Source of the DNA: Bacteroidota bacterium
GTDB taxonomy: Bacteria; Bacteroidota; Bacteroidia; Flavobacteriales; Weeksellaceae
Assembly: GCA_023458535.1 (NCBI GenBank)
Contig: JAEWYW010000040.1
Span: 1-64,000, forward strand
DNA: 64,000 bases
Reading direction: 5' to 3'
Made by a program: the position numbers and the translations under genes. Position 1 is the first letter of the stretch; the number at the start of each line of letters is the position of its first letter. Shown here piece after piece: positions 40,754-48,177 of the stretch. A model generated the notes under the pieces. The model worked only from the letters and a program-made list of their open reading frames with translations, did not search any database and was not told the DNA's origin.

Positions 40754-42004
40754 ATGGAACAGACAAAAAAATCGACGTTCAAACTGCTTTTCTACCTAAA
40801 AAAGAACGAATTGAAAAAGAACGGTAATGCTCCGATTATGGCACGTATTACCATTGACGGAACCCCTAAAACTTTCGGAACAAAGTTAGAAATTGACCCC
40901 AATAATTGGGATTTAAAACACGGAAGAGTTCAGGGCAAGAGTGCGCAGGCATTAAGTATCAATAAAAAACTGGATAATATACGTGGGCGTATCGACAAGA
41001 TTTATGAAGATATGTTGAAGCACGAGGGCTTTGCAACCGCCCAAAAAGTAAAGCTATCGTTTTTGGGTGTTGGCGTAATGGATGATGCAATACTTAAAGT
41101 CTTCAACGACCAAAATGAGGATTTTAAAAAATTGGTCGAAAAGGAAGAACGCTCACAAAGCACCTACAACAAGTATATCACAGTTTACAATCATCTTACC
41201 ACGTTTATAAAGGAACGCTATCATCGTGACGATATGGCTTTTCGGGAATTGACTTCCGATTTTATCCGGGAGTTTGATTTTTACCTCCGGTATGATTTGC
41301 AGTCCTCCCACAATACAGTTTGGGTGTACACGATGCCTGTATTAGCCCTTGTGGAACTGGCTATTAAAAAAGGCTTGATACGTGATAATCCTTTTCAGGA
41401 TTACGAAATCAATATGGAAGAAACCGACCGGGGCTATATCCTTAAAGAAGATGTTGAAAAGCTGATGATGTGCGTACCATCGCACCAACGGTATGAACTT
41501 GTAAAAGACCTGTTTATTTTCAGTTGCTTTACAGGACTTGCTTATGCGGATATTAAGAAACTGACAAGGAACAACATTCAATCATTCTTTGACGGTCATC
41601 AGTGGATTATCAGCAGGAGAAAGAAATCAGATATTGCTTCAAATGTTCGGTTAATGGAAATCCCTAAACGTATCATTGAGAAATATCAGGGTACGACAAG
41701 GAATGAATTTATCTTTCCGGTTCCGACCAATGCAACCTGCAATACTCACATAGGCAAACTGGTTGAAAAGGCAGAAATCATTACGGAGCAAAAAGTAACT
41801 TTTCACACGGCAAGGCATACTTTCGGAACAATGTTTTTGACCGAGGGCGTACCGCTTGAAAGTCTTAGCAAAATGATGGGGCATAAAAATATTTCCACCA
41901 CACAGATTTACGCTAAAATCACAAGCCAAAAAATCAGTAAGGATATGGATTTAGTTACCCCTAAATTCAAGGCAATGGAAGAAGCGTTTATGATGGCAAT
42001 CTAA
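40754..42004 (+). CDS. tyrosine-type site-specific integrase
   Basis: A 416-residue recombinase that integrates and excises the element. An arm-binding domain (TFKLLFYLKKNELKKNGNAPIMARI) and SAM-like core-binding domain precede the catalytic part. Visible catalytic residues: HTARHTF (His and Arg II, about residues 351-357), GHKNISTT (third His) and the nucleophile Y386 in TQIYAKI. At the first Arg position (about residue 260) the sequence is FTGLAYADI, with Ala where Arg is usual. A non-Arg residue here is known in IntDOT relatives. Only gene reading rightward from the left end until the DUF932 gene, with its own terminator. Confidence 0.93.
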   Translation: MEQTKKSTFKLLFYLKKNELKKNGNAPIMARITIDGTPKTFGTKLEIDPNNWDLKHGRVQGKSAQALSINKKLDNIRGRIDKIYEDMLKHEGFATAQKVKLSFLGVGVMDDAILKVFNDQNEDFKKLVEKEERSQSTYNKYITVYNHLTTFIKERYHRDDMAFRELTSDFIREFDFYLRYDLQSSHNTVWVYTMPVLALVELAIKKGLIRDNPFQDYEINMEETDRGYILKEDVEKLMMCVPSHQRYELVKDLFIFSCFTGLAYADIKKLTRNNIQSFFDGHQWIISRRKKSDIASNVRLMEIPKRIIEKYQGTTRNEFIFPVPTNATCNTHIGKLVEKAEIITEQKVTFHTARHTFGTMFLTEGVPLESLSKMMGHKNISTTQIYAKITSQKISKDMDLVTPKFKAMEEAFMMAI

Positions 42005-42027
42005 TCAGCTTTTATCTAATCTCAATG

Positions 42028-42056
42028 AGCAGAACTTAACGGTTCTGCTTTTTTTA
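42028..42056 (+). terminator. integrase terminator
   Basis: AGCAGAAC (42028-42035) / GTTCTGCT (42042-42049) with a 6-base loop, then a T7 run. Confidence 0.9.
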
Positions 42057-42581
42057 TGCCTATCTTTTTGTGTAGGTAAAGCACATTTATTTTCCTCTAC
42101 GCAATCCAACGCTGTAAAAGAGCTTATTACCTACTTCAGAAATAGAAAATTGAAAAACGAAACCCTTATCTAACGCTCCCTGCTATTCCATTTTTCAAAT
42201 CCCTATTACAGGCTATCATAGCCTGGTCATTAATGCCATAAAAATTTAGAACAGAAAATTTCCACAATCAACCGGTAAAAAGGCAGCTAAGTTATAGCGG
42301 GCAGCCACCTCACACGCCCAACCAAAAGACTACGGCATAATGGCAAGGCAAAATGCTGGCTTCGCCGAATTGCTGTGTGTTGCCTTGCCACCCTCCGGGA
42401 CTTATTCCGTTTCCTTTCGGTTTTACGCTGTTGCCCGCTTGGATTATCTGCTTTCTTTTTTCCGGTTTTTCTTTTGGAAAAATTTATGCGAAGCGAAGCG
42501 GAGCAAACCACAACGGGAAGCGGGAAACGAGAAAAGCGAGTGAGTAAATAACATTTTTTCAAACATCAAAATTTTAGCATT
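42057..42581. other. structured non-coding segment upstream of the DUF932 gene
   Basis: 525 bases. Features seen: inverted repeat GTAGGTAA (42072-42079) / TTACCTAC (42127-42134), hairpin CAGGCTA/TAGCCTG (42209-42225), and the perfect 11-bp pair TGGCAAGGCAA (42341-42351) / TTGCCTTGCCA (42380-42390) enclosing a GGC-TTC-GCC mini-hairpin. A purine-rich direct repeat (GCGAAGCGAAGCGGAG) lies near 42490-42505. Several short ORFs cross it in all directions without protein-like features. It may be a leader RNA of the DUF932 operon or a transfer-related site. Confidence 0.5.
42341..42390. ncRNA. candidate structured RNA stem (11-bp perfect inverted repeat)
   Basis: TGGCAAGGCAA and TTGCCTTGCCA pair perfectly over 28 bases, which themselves fold into GGC-TTC-GCC. 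No T-run follows on either strand, so this is not a simple terminator. The call as RNA is an inference. Confidence 0.35.
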
Positions 42582-43655
42582 ATGGCACACAACATCAATT
42601 TCAACGAGCAAACAGGACGTCATTCATTCTTTAGCGTTCAACAAAAAGCGTGGCACGGTTTGGGGCAAATCGTAGAGCAATACCCAACAAGCGAGGAAGC
42701 AATAGTACACGCAGGTTTAGATTACGAGGTTATCAAATCCCCACTGTTTACACAGGGCAGAACAATGAGCATAGGCGAAAACGGAGAACTGATTGAAGCC
42801 AATGACATCTTAGTACCTAACAGTTTCACCACCCTCCGCACCGACACCAATACACCGTTGGGTGTAGTAGGCAAAGACTACCATATTGTACAAAACCGTG
42901 AGGCGTTCAATTTCTTTGATGCTATTGTAGGCGGAGGCGAGGGAATATTGTACGAAACCGCAGGAGCATTGGGTAACGGGGAGCGTATTTTTATCACTGC
43001 CAAGCTGCCCGACTATATCCGTGTAGGTAACGGCGACGATGTTACAGAAAAGTACATCTTCTTAACCACAAGCCACGACGGTAGTGGAAGTATTACCGCA
43101 GCGTTTACACCTATCCGTATCGTATGTCAAAACACCCTGAACGCATCATTGCGGAGTATGACCAATGTAGTGCGTATCAAACACACGTCAGGAGCAAAAC
43201 AACGCCTCGAAAATGCTCACAAGGTTATGGGGCTTGCCAACACACTAAGCACGCAGTTAGAGAACATCTTTAACGATTGGGCTAAAGTAAGGGTAACAGA
43301 CCGAGAAGTAAGAAAGCTAATCCAGTTGGCACTTTGCCCGAACAAAGAAACGCTTAACCTGCTCAAAAAAGGTGCGGAAGATGAAGTTTCCACCGTGTTT
43401 AAAAACACCGTAGATGATGCCTTTGAATACGCTATGATAAGCGACACCCAACAAATGGCAACTACCAAAGGCACATTATTCGGGGCTTACAATGCTGTTA
43501 CAGGTTACTTTCAGAATGTACGCAATTACAGGGATGGCGAAGCCAAACTACAATCTATTGTAATGGGCGGTACAGCACAGCTAAAGACACAAAAAGCCTT
43601 TGAACTGTGTACAGACTTTGCCTATTCAGGAGCAGAGATTTTCAACTTCAATTAA
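42582..43655 (+). CDS. DUF932 domain protein (phage/plasmid-like)
   Basis: A 357-residue protein of the DUF932 (LGT_TIGR03299) family, common on plasmids, phages and ICEs. The N-terminal FFSVQQKAWHGLGQIVEQYPTSEEAI is the family signature, with VGKDYHIVQNREAFNFFDAIVG and FTPIRIVCQNTLNASLRS later. Biochemical role is unknown; some relatives have been suggested to act in plasmid establishment. It leads a block of five rightward genes of similar composition, 51 bases ahead of the next. Confidence 0.88.
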   Translation: MAHNINFNEQTGRHSFFSVQQKAWHGLGQIVEQYPTSEEAIVHAGLDYEVIKSPLFTQGRTMSIGENGELIEANDILVPNSFTTLRTDTNTPLGVVGKDYHIVQNREAFNFFDAIVGGGEGILYETAGALGNGERIFITAKLPDYIRVGNGDDVTEKYIFLTTSHDGSGSITAAFTPIRIVCQNTLNASLRSMTNVVRIKHTSGAKQRLENAHKVMGLANTLSTQLENIFNDWAKVRVTDREVRKLIQLALCPNKETLNLLKKGAEDEVSTVFKNTVDDAFEYAMISDTQQMATTKGTLFGAYNAVTGYFQNVRNYRDGEAKLQSIVMGGTAQLKTQKAFELCTDFAYSGAEIFNFN

Positions 43656-43706
43656 TCATCAAAGGCGACTGCCTGCAAAGGTGGTCGCCTACTAAAAACA
43701 AAAGAT

Positions 43707-44114
43707 ATGAAAGCATTAGATAAAATGGACAACCTCGATAAAGCGGGCTTGTTGTGCAAATTGTTTCCCGCAGAACTGGAGAACCTGCAAAACGCTATAA
43801 AAACGCAATGCGACTACTTCCTGCAAAATGAAACCGCCTTTCGTGAGGGTTGGTATCAAAAGGGATTTTTTACCGCTGAATTTTGGTACAGGCTTGTGCA
43901 GAATGCACAAAAAGGCATAGACAAGAATGAACCACTTTGGAAACGCCCGAACTGGTTTACAGACCATTTTTTTGACGGACACAATTCAATTTTCGCTATC
44001 CACTGCCTGATTGAATATACAGAGGATGCACAATGCGACCCGCAATTAAAACAGGCGATACACCTGCTTTTCGGGAACGACAAATTTTTACAGATAACCT
44101 TAAACGATAAATAA
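43707..44114 (+). CDS. ICE accessory protein of unknown function
   Basis: A 135-residue soluble, mostly helical protein beginning MKALDKMDNLDKAGLLCKLFP. Aromatic-rich middle (FREGWYQKGFFTAEFWYRLV) and HNSIFAIHCLIEY near the end. No signal peptide or membrane helix. Neighbour spacing is 2 bases to the next gene, so they are cotranscribed. No family recognised. Like its neighbours it may serve in the recipient after transfer. Confidence 0.65.
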   Translation: MKALDKMDNLDKAGLLCKLFPAELENLQNAIKTQCDYFLQNETAFREGWYQKGFFTAEFWYRLVQNAQKGIDKNEPLWKRPNWFTDHFFDGHNSIFAIHCLIEYTEDAQCDPQLKQAIHLLFGNDKFLQITLNDK

Positions 44115-44116
44115 TT

Positions 44117-44611
44117 ATGGCTAATTGGTGCAACAACTGGGTTGTTTTTGAGGGAACAGCCGAAGCAATAGAGCAGATAACACAGCTATTCAAATCAATG
44201 GCTGAACAGGAACAGAAAGACAACTGCGGGCATTTACCCCATTTCGTACAGGACACGCACGGAGATTATTTCTACAATATCAGTCAGGACAATGAAAGTG
44301 CGGGTGTATTCCAGTATGAAACAAAATGGTCGCCAAATACGGATGCCGTTAAGCAGATAGCCGAACATTTCAAAGTGAATTTCACACAGGACTATGAGGA
44401 ATTAGGATGCTTAGTATATGGTCAGGCAATATTTGAAGAAGGAATACTAACGGATACCTGTTTAGATAGCCAGGACTTTGACAGCTATGAATTAGACGAG
44501 GAAACGGACACCTACCATTTTGAGGGAACAGAGTACGACAGCGAATGGGAAATACTCGACACTTTGTTAGAGCGTAAAAGCGAAAATCAATTAAACACCA
44601 TTAAAATTTAG
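44117..44611 (+). CDS. DUF1281/YubB-like ICE accessory protein
   Basis: A 164-residue acidic protein beginning MANWCNNWVVFEGTAEAIEQI, the opening motif of YubB/DUF1281-type ferredoxin-fold proteins encoded on plasmids. YNISQDNESAGVFQYETKWSPNTDAVKQIAEHF is the matching second half. The tail is strongly acidic (ELDEETDTYHFEGTEYDSEWE). Such acidity could mimic DNA, as in some anti-restriction proteins, but this is only suggestive. It lies 2 bases after the previous gene and 4 before the next. Confidence 0.65.
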   Translation: MANWCNNWVVFEGTAEAIEQITQLFKSMAEQEQKDNCGHLPHFVQDTHGDYFYNISQDNESAGVFQYETKWSPNTDAVKQIAEHFKVNFTQDYEELGCLVYGQAIFEEGILTDTCLDSQDFDSYELDEETDTYHFEGTEYDSEWEILDTLLERKSENQLNTIKI

Positions 44612-44615
44612 AACG

Positions 44616-45047
44616 ATGAAACTATCAGATAAAGCGACAGCACATATTTTGGTTAAAGCCAACAGCGAATGGGATAATTGCGAGTTTGCAATTATCCACC
44701 TATCCGAAGAATGGAAAACAGAACAGGCAAAACGGCTTGCATTAGTTAAGCCGTTAGAGGGCAATCACTATTTCTGCTCAATGAATTACTATGATACAGC
44801 AGTAGATTTTTATAGGACAGGCGAAAACGACAACCCGAATATTGAAGAATTGCTAAACGGTAATGAATGGATATTTGTGGAGCTTGACGAGCAAGAGCAG
44901 GAAACGTTTACCGTACCTGAAAACCGACTGGACTGTTACAGGCTTGTATTAAGGGCAAACGGTACAGGCTACTATACAGCATACGGGAAGCATACGAGCG
45001 AAGAATTTTGGACGGAAGAATTTTTATTAACCCAATTAATTGCTTAA
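44616..45047 (+). CDS. ICE accessory protein of unknown function
   Basis: A 143-residue acidic soluble protein (MKLSDKATAHILVKANSEWDNCEFAIIHLSEEWKT...). Short alternating strands and helices; no signal or membrane segment. The middle (NPNIEELLNGNEWIFVELDEQEQETFTVPENRLDCY) is rich in Glu and Asp. Part of the five-gene rightward block, 4 bases after the previous gene and 23 before the next. No family recognised. Confidence 0.62.
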   Translation: MKLSDKATAHILVKANSEWDNCEFAIIHLSEEWKTEQAKRLALVKPLEGNHYFCSMNYYDTAVDFYRTGENDNPNIEELLNGNEWIFVELDEQEQETFTVPENRLDCYRLVLRANGTGYYTAYGKHTSEEFWTEEFLLTQLIA

Positions 45048-45070
45048 TCAGAAAAATCAAATTTCAAATT

Positions 45071-45403
45071 ATGACACGTTCAAATCTTCACATCAAATTG
45101 AGTAACGGTAAATCCCTTGTATGCGTTGCCGACAGCAGCAGCGCACCCGAACAGGGCTATATCGTTGAAAGGCTTTTTTTGCCCTTGTTATCCCTTGATA
45201 ACAGCGAGCAAGAACTCTTAATGCTTAAAGAGTATTGCACGATGGATGAAAGGCGGATAAACGCATATTACCGCTATTTAATAGACCTTACCACTAAAGA
45301 AGTTAAGTTTTTTGAAGAGCATTACAGTTATACCAATGACACTTTCAGGAAAGGAAAGGATATAACGGAAAGATACTACGAGTATTTAAAAACGATTAAC
45401 TAA
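45071..45403 (+). CDS. ICE accessory protein of unknown function
   Basis: A 110-residue protein from the ATG at 45071 (MTRSNLHIKLSNGKSLVCVADSSSAPEQGY...). A frame extending 63 bases upstream overlaps the previous gene and lacks a better start. Opening beta strands, then helices (LDNSEQELLMLKEYCTM, YYRYLIDLTTKEVKFFEEHYSY). Last gene of the rightward block, followed by a strong terminator. No family recognised. Confidence 0.6.
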   Translation: MTRSNLHIKLSNGKSLVCVADSSSAPEQGYIVERLFLPLLSLDNSEQELLMLKEYCTMDERRINAYYRYLIDLTTKEVKFFEEHYSYTNDTFRKGKDITERYYEYLKTIN

Positions 45404-45643
45404 TACAAGCCGCCTGACCCGAAAAGTCGGGCGGCAAAAAGACAGATCCTCCCGATGGTCGGGCAGTCTTTTTGCTTTAAATTGGTGCAATCCCCTTTAG
45501 CAAAATGCACCCTTACAAATCCTTTTCATTTTACCAAACAGGTTGCAGCGTTATTGCGTGGGATATTCGTTATCCCATAATTAGATTAGAGTGATTACTT
45601 TCTTTCGTGAGTTCAGCGGAAAAGAAAGTAACAAAGAAACCTG
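45404..45643. other. gap between convergent blocks
   Basis: 240 bases: terminator complex (45408-45475), a GCAGCGTT motif (45545-45552), the perfect hairpin TGGGATA-TTCGT-TATCCCA (45559-45577), and ACTTTCTT/AAGAAAGT arms (about 45597-45630) beyond the receiver gene's stop. Confidence 0.5.
45408..45475 (+). terminator. terminator of the DUF932 block
   Basis: A GCCGCC/GGCGGC-type hairpin (45408-45435) is followed by AAAAAGAC (45436-45443) / GTCTTTTT (45466-45473), which encloses a perfect CCCGA-TGG-TCGGG. A T-run closes it. Confidence 0.8.
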
Positions 45644-46093
45644 CTATTGCGGAAACTGTTTGTAATATTCTTTTGCTACTTCAGCTACACCTGCACTGAA
45701 ATAACGCCCTCCGTCGTTTAGTACCGTGATGGCTTTTTTGAGTTCTTCGGGGTCTGCGCCTTTCAGGATATACCCTTTTGCCCCGCTATTAAGCATTTTA
45801 ACCACATCCTGCACATCATCGTTAATACTAAAAGCCAAGATTTTGGTTTGCGGATATTTTTCAAGCAATGCTTTAGCAGTTTCAAAACCATTCATTACAG
45901 GCATATTTATATCAACAACCATTATATCGGGAATAACTTCCATTTGCTCCATTTTTTTCAGTGCTAATTTGCCGTTTTCCGCTTCAAATACGATTTCAAA
46001 ATTATCGTCGTCCCGTATAAAATCGCAGATACCTTTCCTAAATAAGTCGTGGTCGTCTATCATTCCTATCTTAATTATTTTTTCTTTACCCAT
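45644..46093 (-). CDS. receiver-only response regulator (NarL-type, no output domain)
   Basis: A 149-residue protein with a complete phosphoacceptor domain: acidic pair D13-D14, phospho-acceptor D61 in MVVDINMPVMNG, S89 in AFSIND and K111 in YILKGADPEEL. This is the NarL/FixJ receiver type. After about residue 128 only a short helix remains (FSAGVAEVAKEYYKQFPQ), so the usual LuxR-type DNA-binding domain is absent. No histidine kinase lies nearby. It may act by protein contact or antagonise a host regulator. Overlaps the upstream small gene by 19 bases. Confidence 0.88.
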   Translation of the reverse strand: MGKEKIIKIGMIDDHDLFRKGICDFIRDDDNFEIVFEAENGKLALKKMEQMEVIPDIMVVDINMPVMNGFETAKALLEKYPQTKILAFSINDDVQDVVKMLNSGAKGYILKGADPEELKKAITVLNDGGRYFSAGVAEVAKEYYKQFPQ

Positions 46094-46362
46094 TTTCTTC
46101 TTTTGATAAAATTGAAAAATCCGTATTTAGACTTAGATAAATCAGATGTTCTGTCAACGTGAGGTAAGCCATTATTAACCGTAATGTCCCTGACCTTAAA
46201 ATGATTAAGCCATTCTTTAAAGTGTGCTATTTCGTGAGGCTTGAAACGAACAATTTCCCCGTTTTTAAGAGATACGATAAAAACATCAATGCAGAGAGTG
46301 AATGCAGATAGATGGGATGCAGGATAGTCAAATTCGGGGTAAAAAATATGCTCATTCTCCAT
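46075..46362 (-). CDS. small ICE protein of unknown function
   Basis: A 95-residue soluble protein, MENEHIFYPEFDYPASHLSAF..., with KNGEIVRFKPHEIAHFKEWLNHFKVRDI in the middle and a basic end (FNFIKRRKWVKKK). The pattern is a beta-rich start and one helix. It overlaps the receiver gene that follows by 19 bases, so the two are translationally coupled and probably work together. The long folded leader at 46428-46539 lies upstream. No family recognised. Confidence 0.65.
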   Translation of the reverse strand: MENEHIFYPEFDYPASHLSAFTLCIDVFIVSLKNGEIVRFKPHEIAHFKEWLNHFKVRDITVNNGLPHVDRTSDLSKSKYGFFNFIKRRKWVKKK

Positions 46363-46427
46363 AGCCTTAATGTTTTAGGTTGTGGATGCCTGGCACAAAA
46401 AAAGAGCGCAGGCAACTACACTTACCG

Positions 46428-46539
46428 CACATTGAGGCACTGGTATGCCCGACAACGAATAAGCGAGCGCCCACGCCTTTTGACGTGAGCGTTCTTACTT
46501 ATCTGTCCCGTTGTCTAAAAATTACCAGTTTTCAATGTG
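46428..46539. ncRNA. 112-nt imperfect palindrome with six stacked helices
   Basis: Paired arms from outside in: 46428-46435/46532-46539 (CACATTGA/TCAATGTG), 46439-46445/46523-46529 (ACTGGTA/TACCAGT), 46451-46457/46509-46515 (GACAACG/CGTTGTC), 46459-46463/46498-46502 (ATAAG/CTTAT), 46465-46470/46489-46494 (GAGCGC/GCGTTC, one wobble) and 46472-46475/46484-46487 (CACG/CGTG). In all, 37 pairs separated by small internal loops. It could be an RNA leader or a DNA site, such as a recombination or transfer site. Confidence 0.55.
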
Positions 46540-46585
46540 GGACTTAAAGCAAAAACACTTTAAGTATTTTCTATATTTTCGACAA

Positions 46586-46593
46586 CAAAGATA
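46586..46593 (-). promoter_or_regulatory. possible -7 element for the 46362 gene
   Basis: TATCTTTG on the minus strand is an exact TAnnTTTG match, but no TTG occurs at the normal distance upstream. Confidence 0.3.
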
Positions 46594-46640
46594 CTAAACT
46601 CGTGCCTTTTTGACTGCATATAGTACAAAAAAGATTACAG

Positions 46641-46928
46641 TCAAACTGTTTTTTGTGAAATATAATTCTGTTCAAGTATTGTCAGAATATCGCTTTCCTT
46701 ATAAATAATCTTACCGCCTATCTGTATATACGGCAGGATATTGTCATCACGGTATTGCTGTAAAGTTCGTTTGCTGATATGGAGCAGCTTACACACATCT
46801 TCGCCCGACAGGTATATTTCCCCGTTCATTACAGGACGGTAATTTTTCAATATACTTTCGATACGGGTTCTTAGCAGCGTTATCATTTCCTGATGGGCAA
46901 TGATTTCGTCATTCTCGAATAAATCCAT
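46641..46928 (-). CDS. excisionase-like helix-turn-helix protein 1
   Basis: A 95-residue protein with a MerR/excisionase-type winged HTH: EIYLSGEDVCKLLHISKRTLQQYRDDNILPYIQIGGKIIYKESDILTIL. The start at 46928 (MDLFENDEII) is preferred over one 48 bases upstream that gives unrelated N-terminal residues. It overlaps the second HTH gene by 20 bases. Paired HTH proteins of this type (Xis2c/Xis2d in CTnDOT) act in excision and control of transfer genes. The same role is inferred. Confidence 0.85.
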   Translation of the reverse strand: MDLFENDEIIAHQEMITLLRTRIESILKNYRPVMNGEIYLSGEDVCKLLHISKRTLQQYRDDNILPYIQIGGKIIYKESDILTILEQNYISQKTV

Positions 46929-47220
46929 TTTCAACGGTATTGTACGGCTGTCCGGCTTCGAGCAAAGCCTGTACATCCGAGCGTTTATAATAATTCTTAC
47001 GGTTCAGTCGGGAATAGGGCAATAGTCCTTTGTCCTTATACGTCTGCAAAGTCCGCTTGGTAATGTTCATCATCAGACACACTTCCTGGTTATCGAGCCA
47101 TTTTTCTTCTTTGAAAATTGGCGTGTATTTTTTCGTAGCATTTTCGGTCAGTTCCAAAAGTGCTTTCAGCTCATTTTTCATTCCCTCCAGTACGGACTTT
47201 TGTATTGTGATTACTTCCAT
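46909..47220 (-). CDS. excisionase-like helix-turn-helix protein 2
   Basis: A 103-residue paralogue of its neighbour. An N-terminal coiled helix (QKSVLEGMKNELKALLELTENATKKY) precedes WLDNQEVCLMMNITKRTLQTYKDKGLLPYSRLNRKNYYKRSDVQALLEA, the same winged HTH with the conserved R-T-L-Q-T-Y. Translationally coupled to HTH 1. Two GCAGCGTT motifs lie upstream at 47267-47276 and 47305-47315, which could be regulator sites. Confidence 0.85.
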   Translation of the reverse strand: MEVITIQKSVLEGMKNELKALLELTENATKKYTPIFKEEKWLDNQEVCLMMNITKRTLQTYKDKGLLPYSRLNRKNYYKRSDVQALLEAGQPYNTVENGFIRE

Positions 47221-47335
47221 AGTTTGCTCAATTTTGCTGTGGAAGTCGAATTTATAAAGGCTTATTGCAGCGTTGGAGAATGTTGCAGGATTTGGCTTTG
47301 AAAGGCAGCGTTTGGCGTTAGTAGTAAGATTTGGT

Positions 47336-47362
47336 ACAAAAAAAGCCCCGAATTTCGGGGCT
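47336..47362 (-). terminator. terminator of the metal cargo genes
   Basis: AGCCCCGAA (47344-47352) / TTCGGGGCT (47354-47362) around one T, followed on the minus strand by a T7 run. Confidence 0.85.
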
Positions 47363-47378
47363 ATGATTTGCTGCTATT

Positions 47379-48173
47379 TTATTTTGCCAACTTCAGTATT
47401 CTATATGCACCTCTTGCCACAATCACGAATACAATTGCCCCAATAATCAAATCCGGATAACTCGAATTGAGCCAATTGACCAATAATCCCGCAATGATAA
47501 CACCCGAATTGATTATAACATCGTTGGAAGTGAAAATCATCGAAGCCTGCATATGGGCTTCTTTGCTTTTGTTCTTTTGTAATAGATAAAGACAAAGTAC
47601 GTTTGCAATCAACGCCAAAACAGAAACAACAATCATTGTTTTGAAATCAGGCATCGCTTCTATTCCGATAAAACGTCTGATAACTTCAACAAAACCGATA
47701 ACGGCTAACAGAATTTGAAAGTAACCTGCAAATTTGGCGATATTGTTTTTTCTTGCAATCGTACCCCCAACAGCAAACAATGCCAAAGCGTAAACAATAC
47801 TGTCTGCAAGCATATCCAAGCTGTCTGCTATCAATCCCATTGAATTGGAAAAAATACCGAACAACATTTCCAATCCAAAGAAAACGAAATTGATAATCAG
47901 TACAGTCCAAAGTAGTTTCCGTTGGTCATTGCTTGTATCTGTTTCAAGAACTGCATTGCTTTCTTCAGTTGAAATCAATGACGTATTCAGGTTTAATGTT
48001 TCCAAAGCCGAAAAAATCGGCTCTGGTTTTCCACTATGGTAAACATTTAGTTTTCTACTGGGAATATCAAATTCCAATGACTTTACCATATCGAAATCCT
48101 GCAATTTCATACGGATTAATTGCTCCTCACTTGGGCAATCCATTTTAGTTATATTGAATATGGTTTTATTCAT
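47379..48173 (-). CDS. cation transporter: HMA-like domain fused to a CDF-like membrane domain
   Basis: A 264-residue inner-membrane protein. Residues 1-70 resemble a heavy-metal-associated domain with one Cys (FNITKMDCPSEEQLIRMKL) instead of CxxC. The CDF-type helices follow: LIINFVFFGLEMLFG, GLIADSLDMLADSIVYALALFAVGG with the D-x3-D of transport site 1, and IFTSNDVIINSGVIIAG, where the usual His-x3-Asp reads Asn-Asp. There is no C-terminal cytoplasmic dimer domain. Likely exports zinc, cobalt, cadmium or a similar metal. 4 bases after the TonB receptor gene, so cotranscribed. Confidence 0.82.
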   Translation of the reverse strand: MNKTIFNITKMDCPSEEQLIRMKLQDFDMVKSLEFDIPSRKLNVYHSGKPEPIFSALETLNLNTSLISTEESNAVLETDTSNDQRKLLWTVLIINFVFFGLEMLFGIFSNSMGLIADSLDMLADSIVYALALFAVGGTIARKNNIAKFAGYFQILLAVIGFVEVIRRFIGIEAMPDFKTMIVVSVLALIANVLCLYLLQKNKSKEAHMQASMIFTSNDVIINSGVIIAGLLVNWLNSSYPDLIIGAIVFVIVARGAYRILKLAK

Positions 48174-48177
48174 CTTC

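Larger units (their letters stand above)
46363..46640. other. leader region with a large folded element
   Basis: 278 bases. Holds a -7 element TATCTTTG (46593-46586, minus strand), the 112-nt imperfect palindrome (46428-46539) and an AT-rich stretch. No ORF. Transcripts from the -7 element toward the 46362 start would carry the whole fold in their leader. Confidence 0.55.

Noticed and set aside
42287..42562. Overlapping ORFs on both strands (including 42340-42543 plus and 42353-42547 plus)
   Set aside because: Low-complexity, Arg/Phe-rich translations in competing frames over a region with strong inverted repeats. Read as non-coding.
45559..45577. TGGGATA-TTCGT-TATCCCA as a terminator of the receiver gene
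   Set aside because: A perfect hairpin, but no T-run on the minus strand. Left as an unassigned inverted repeat.
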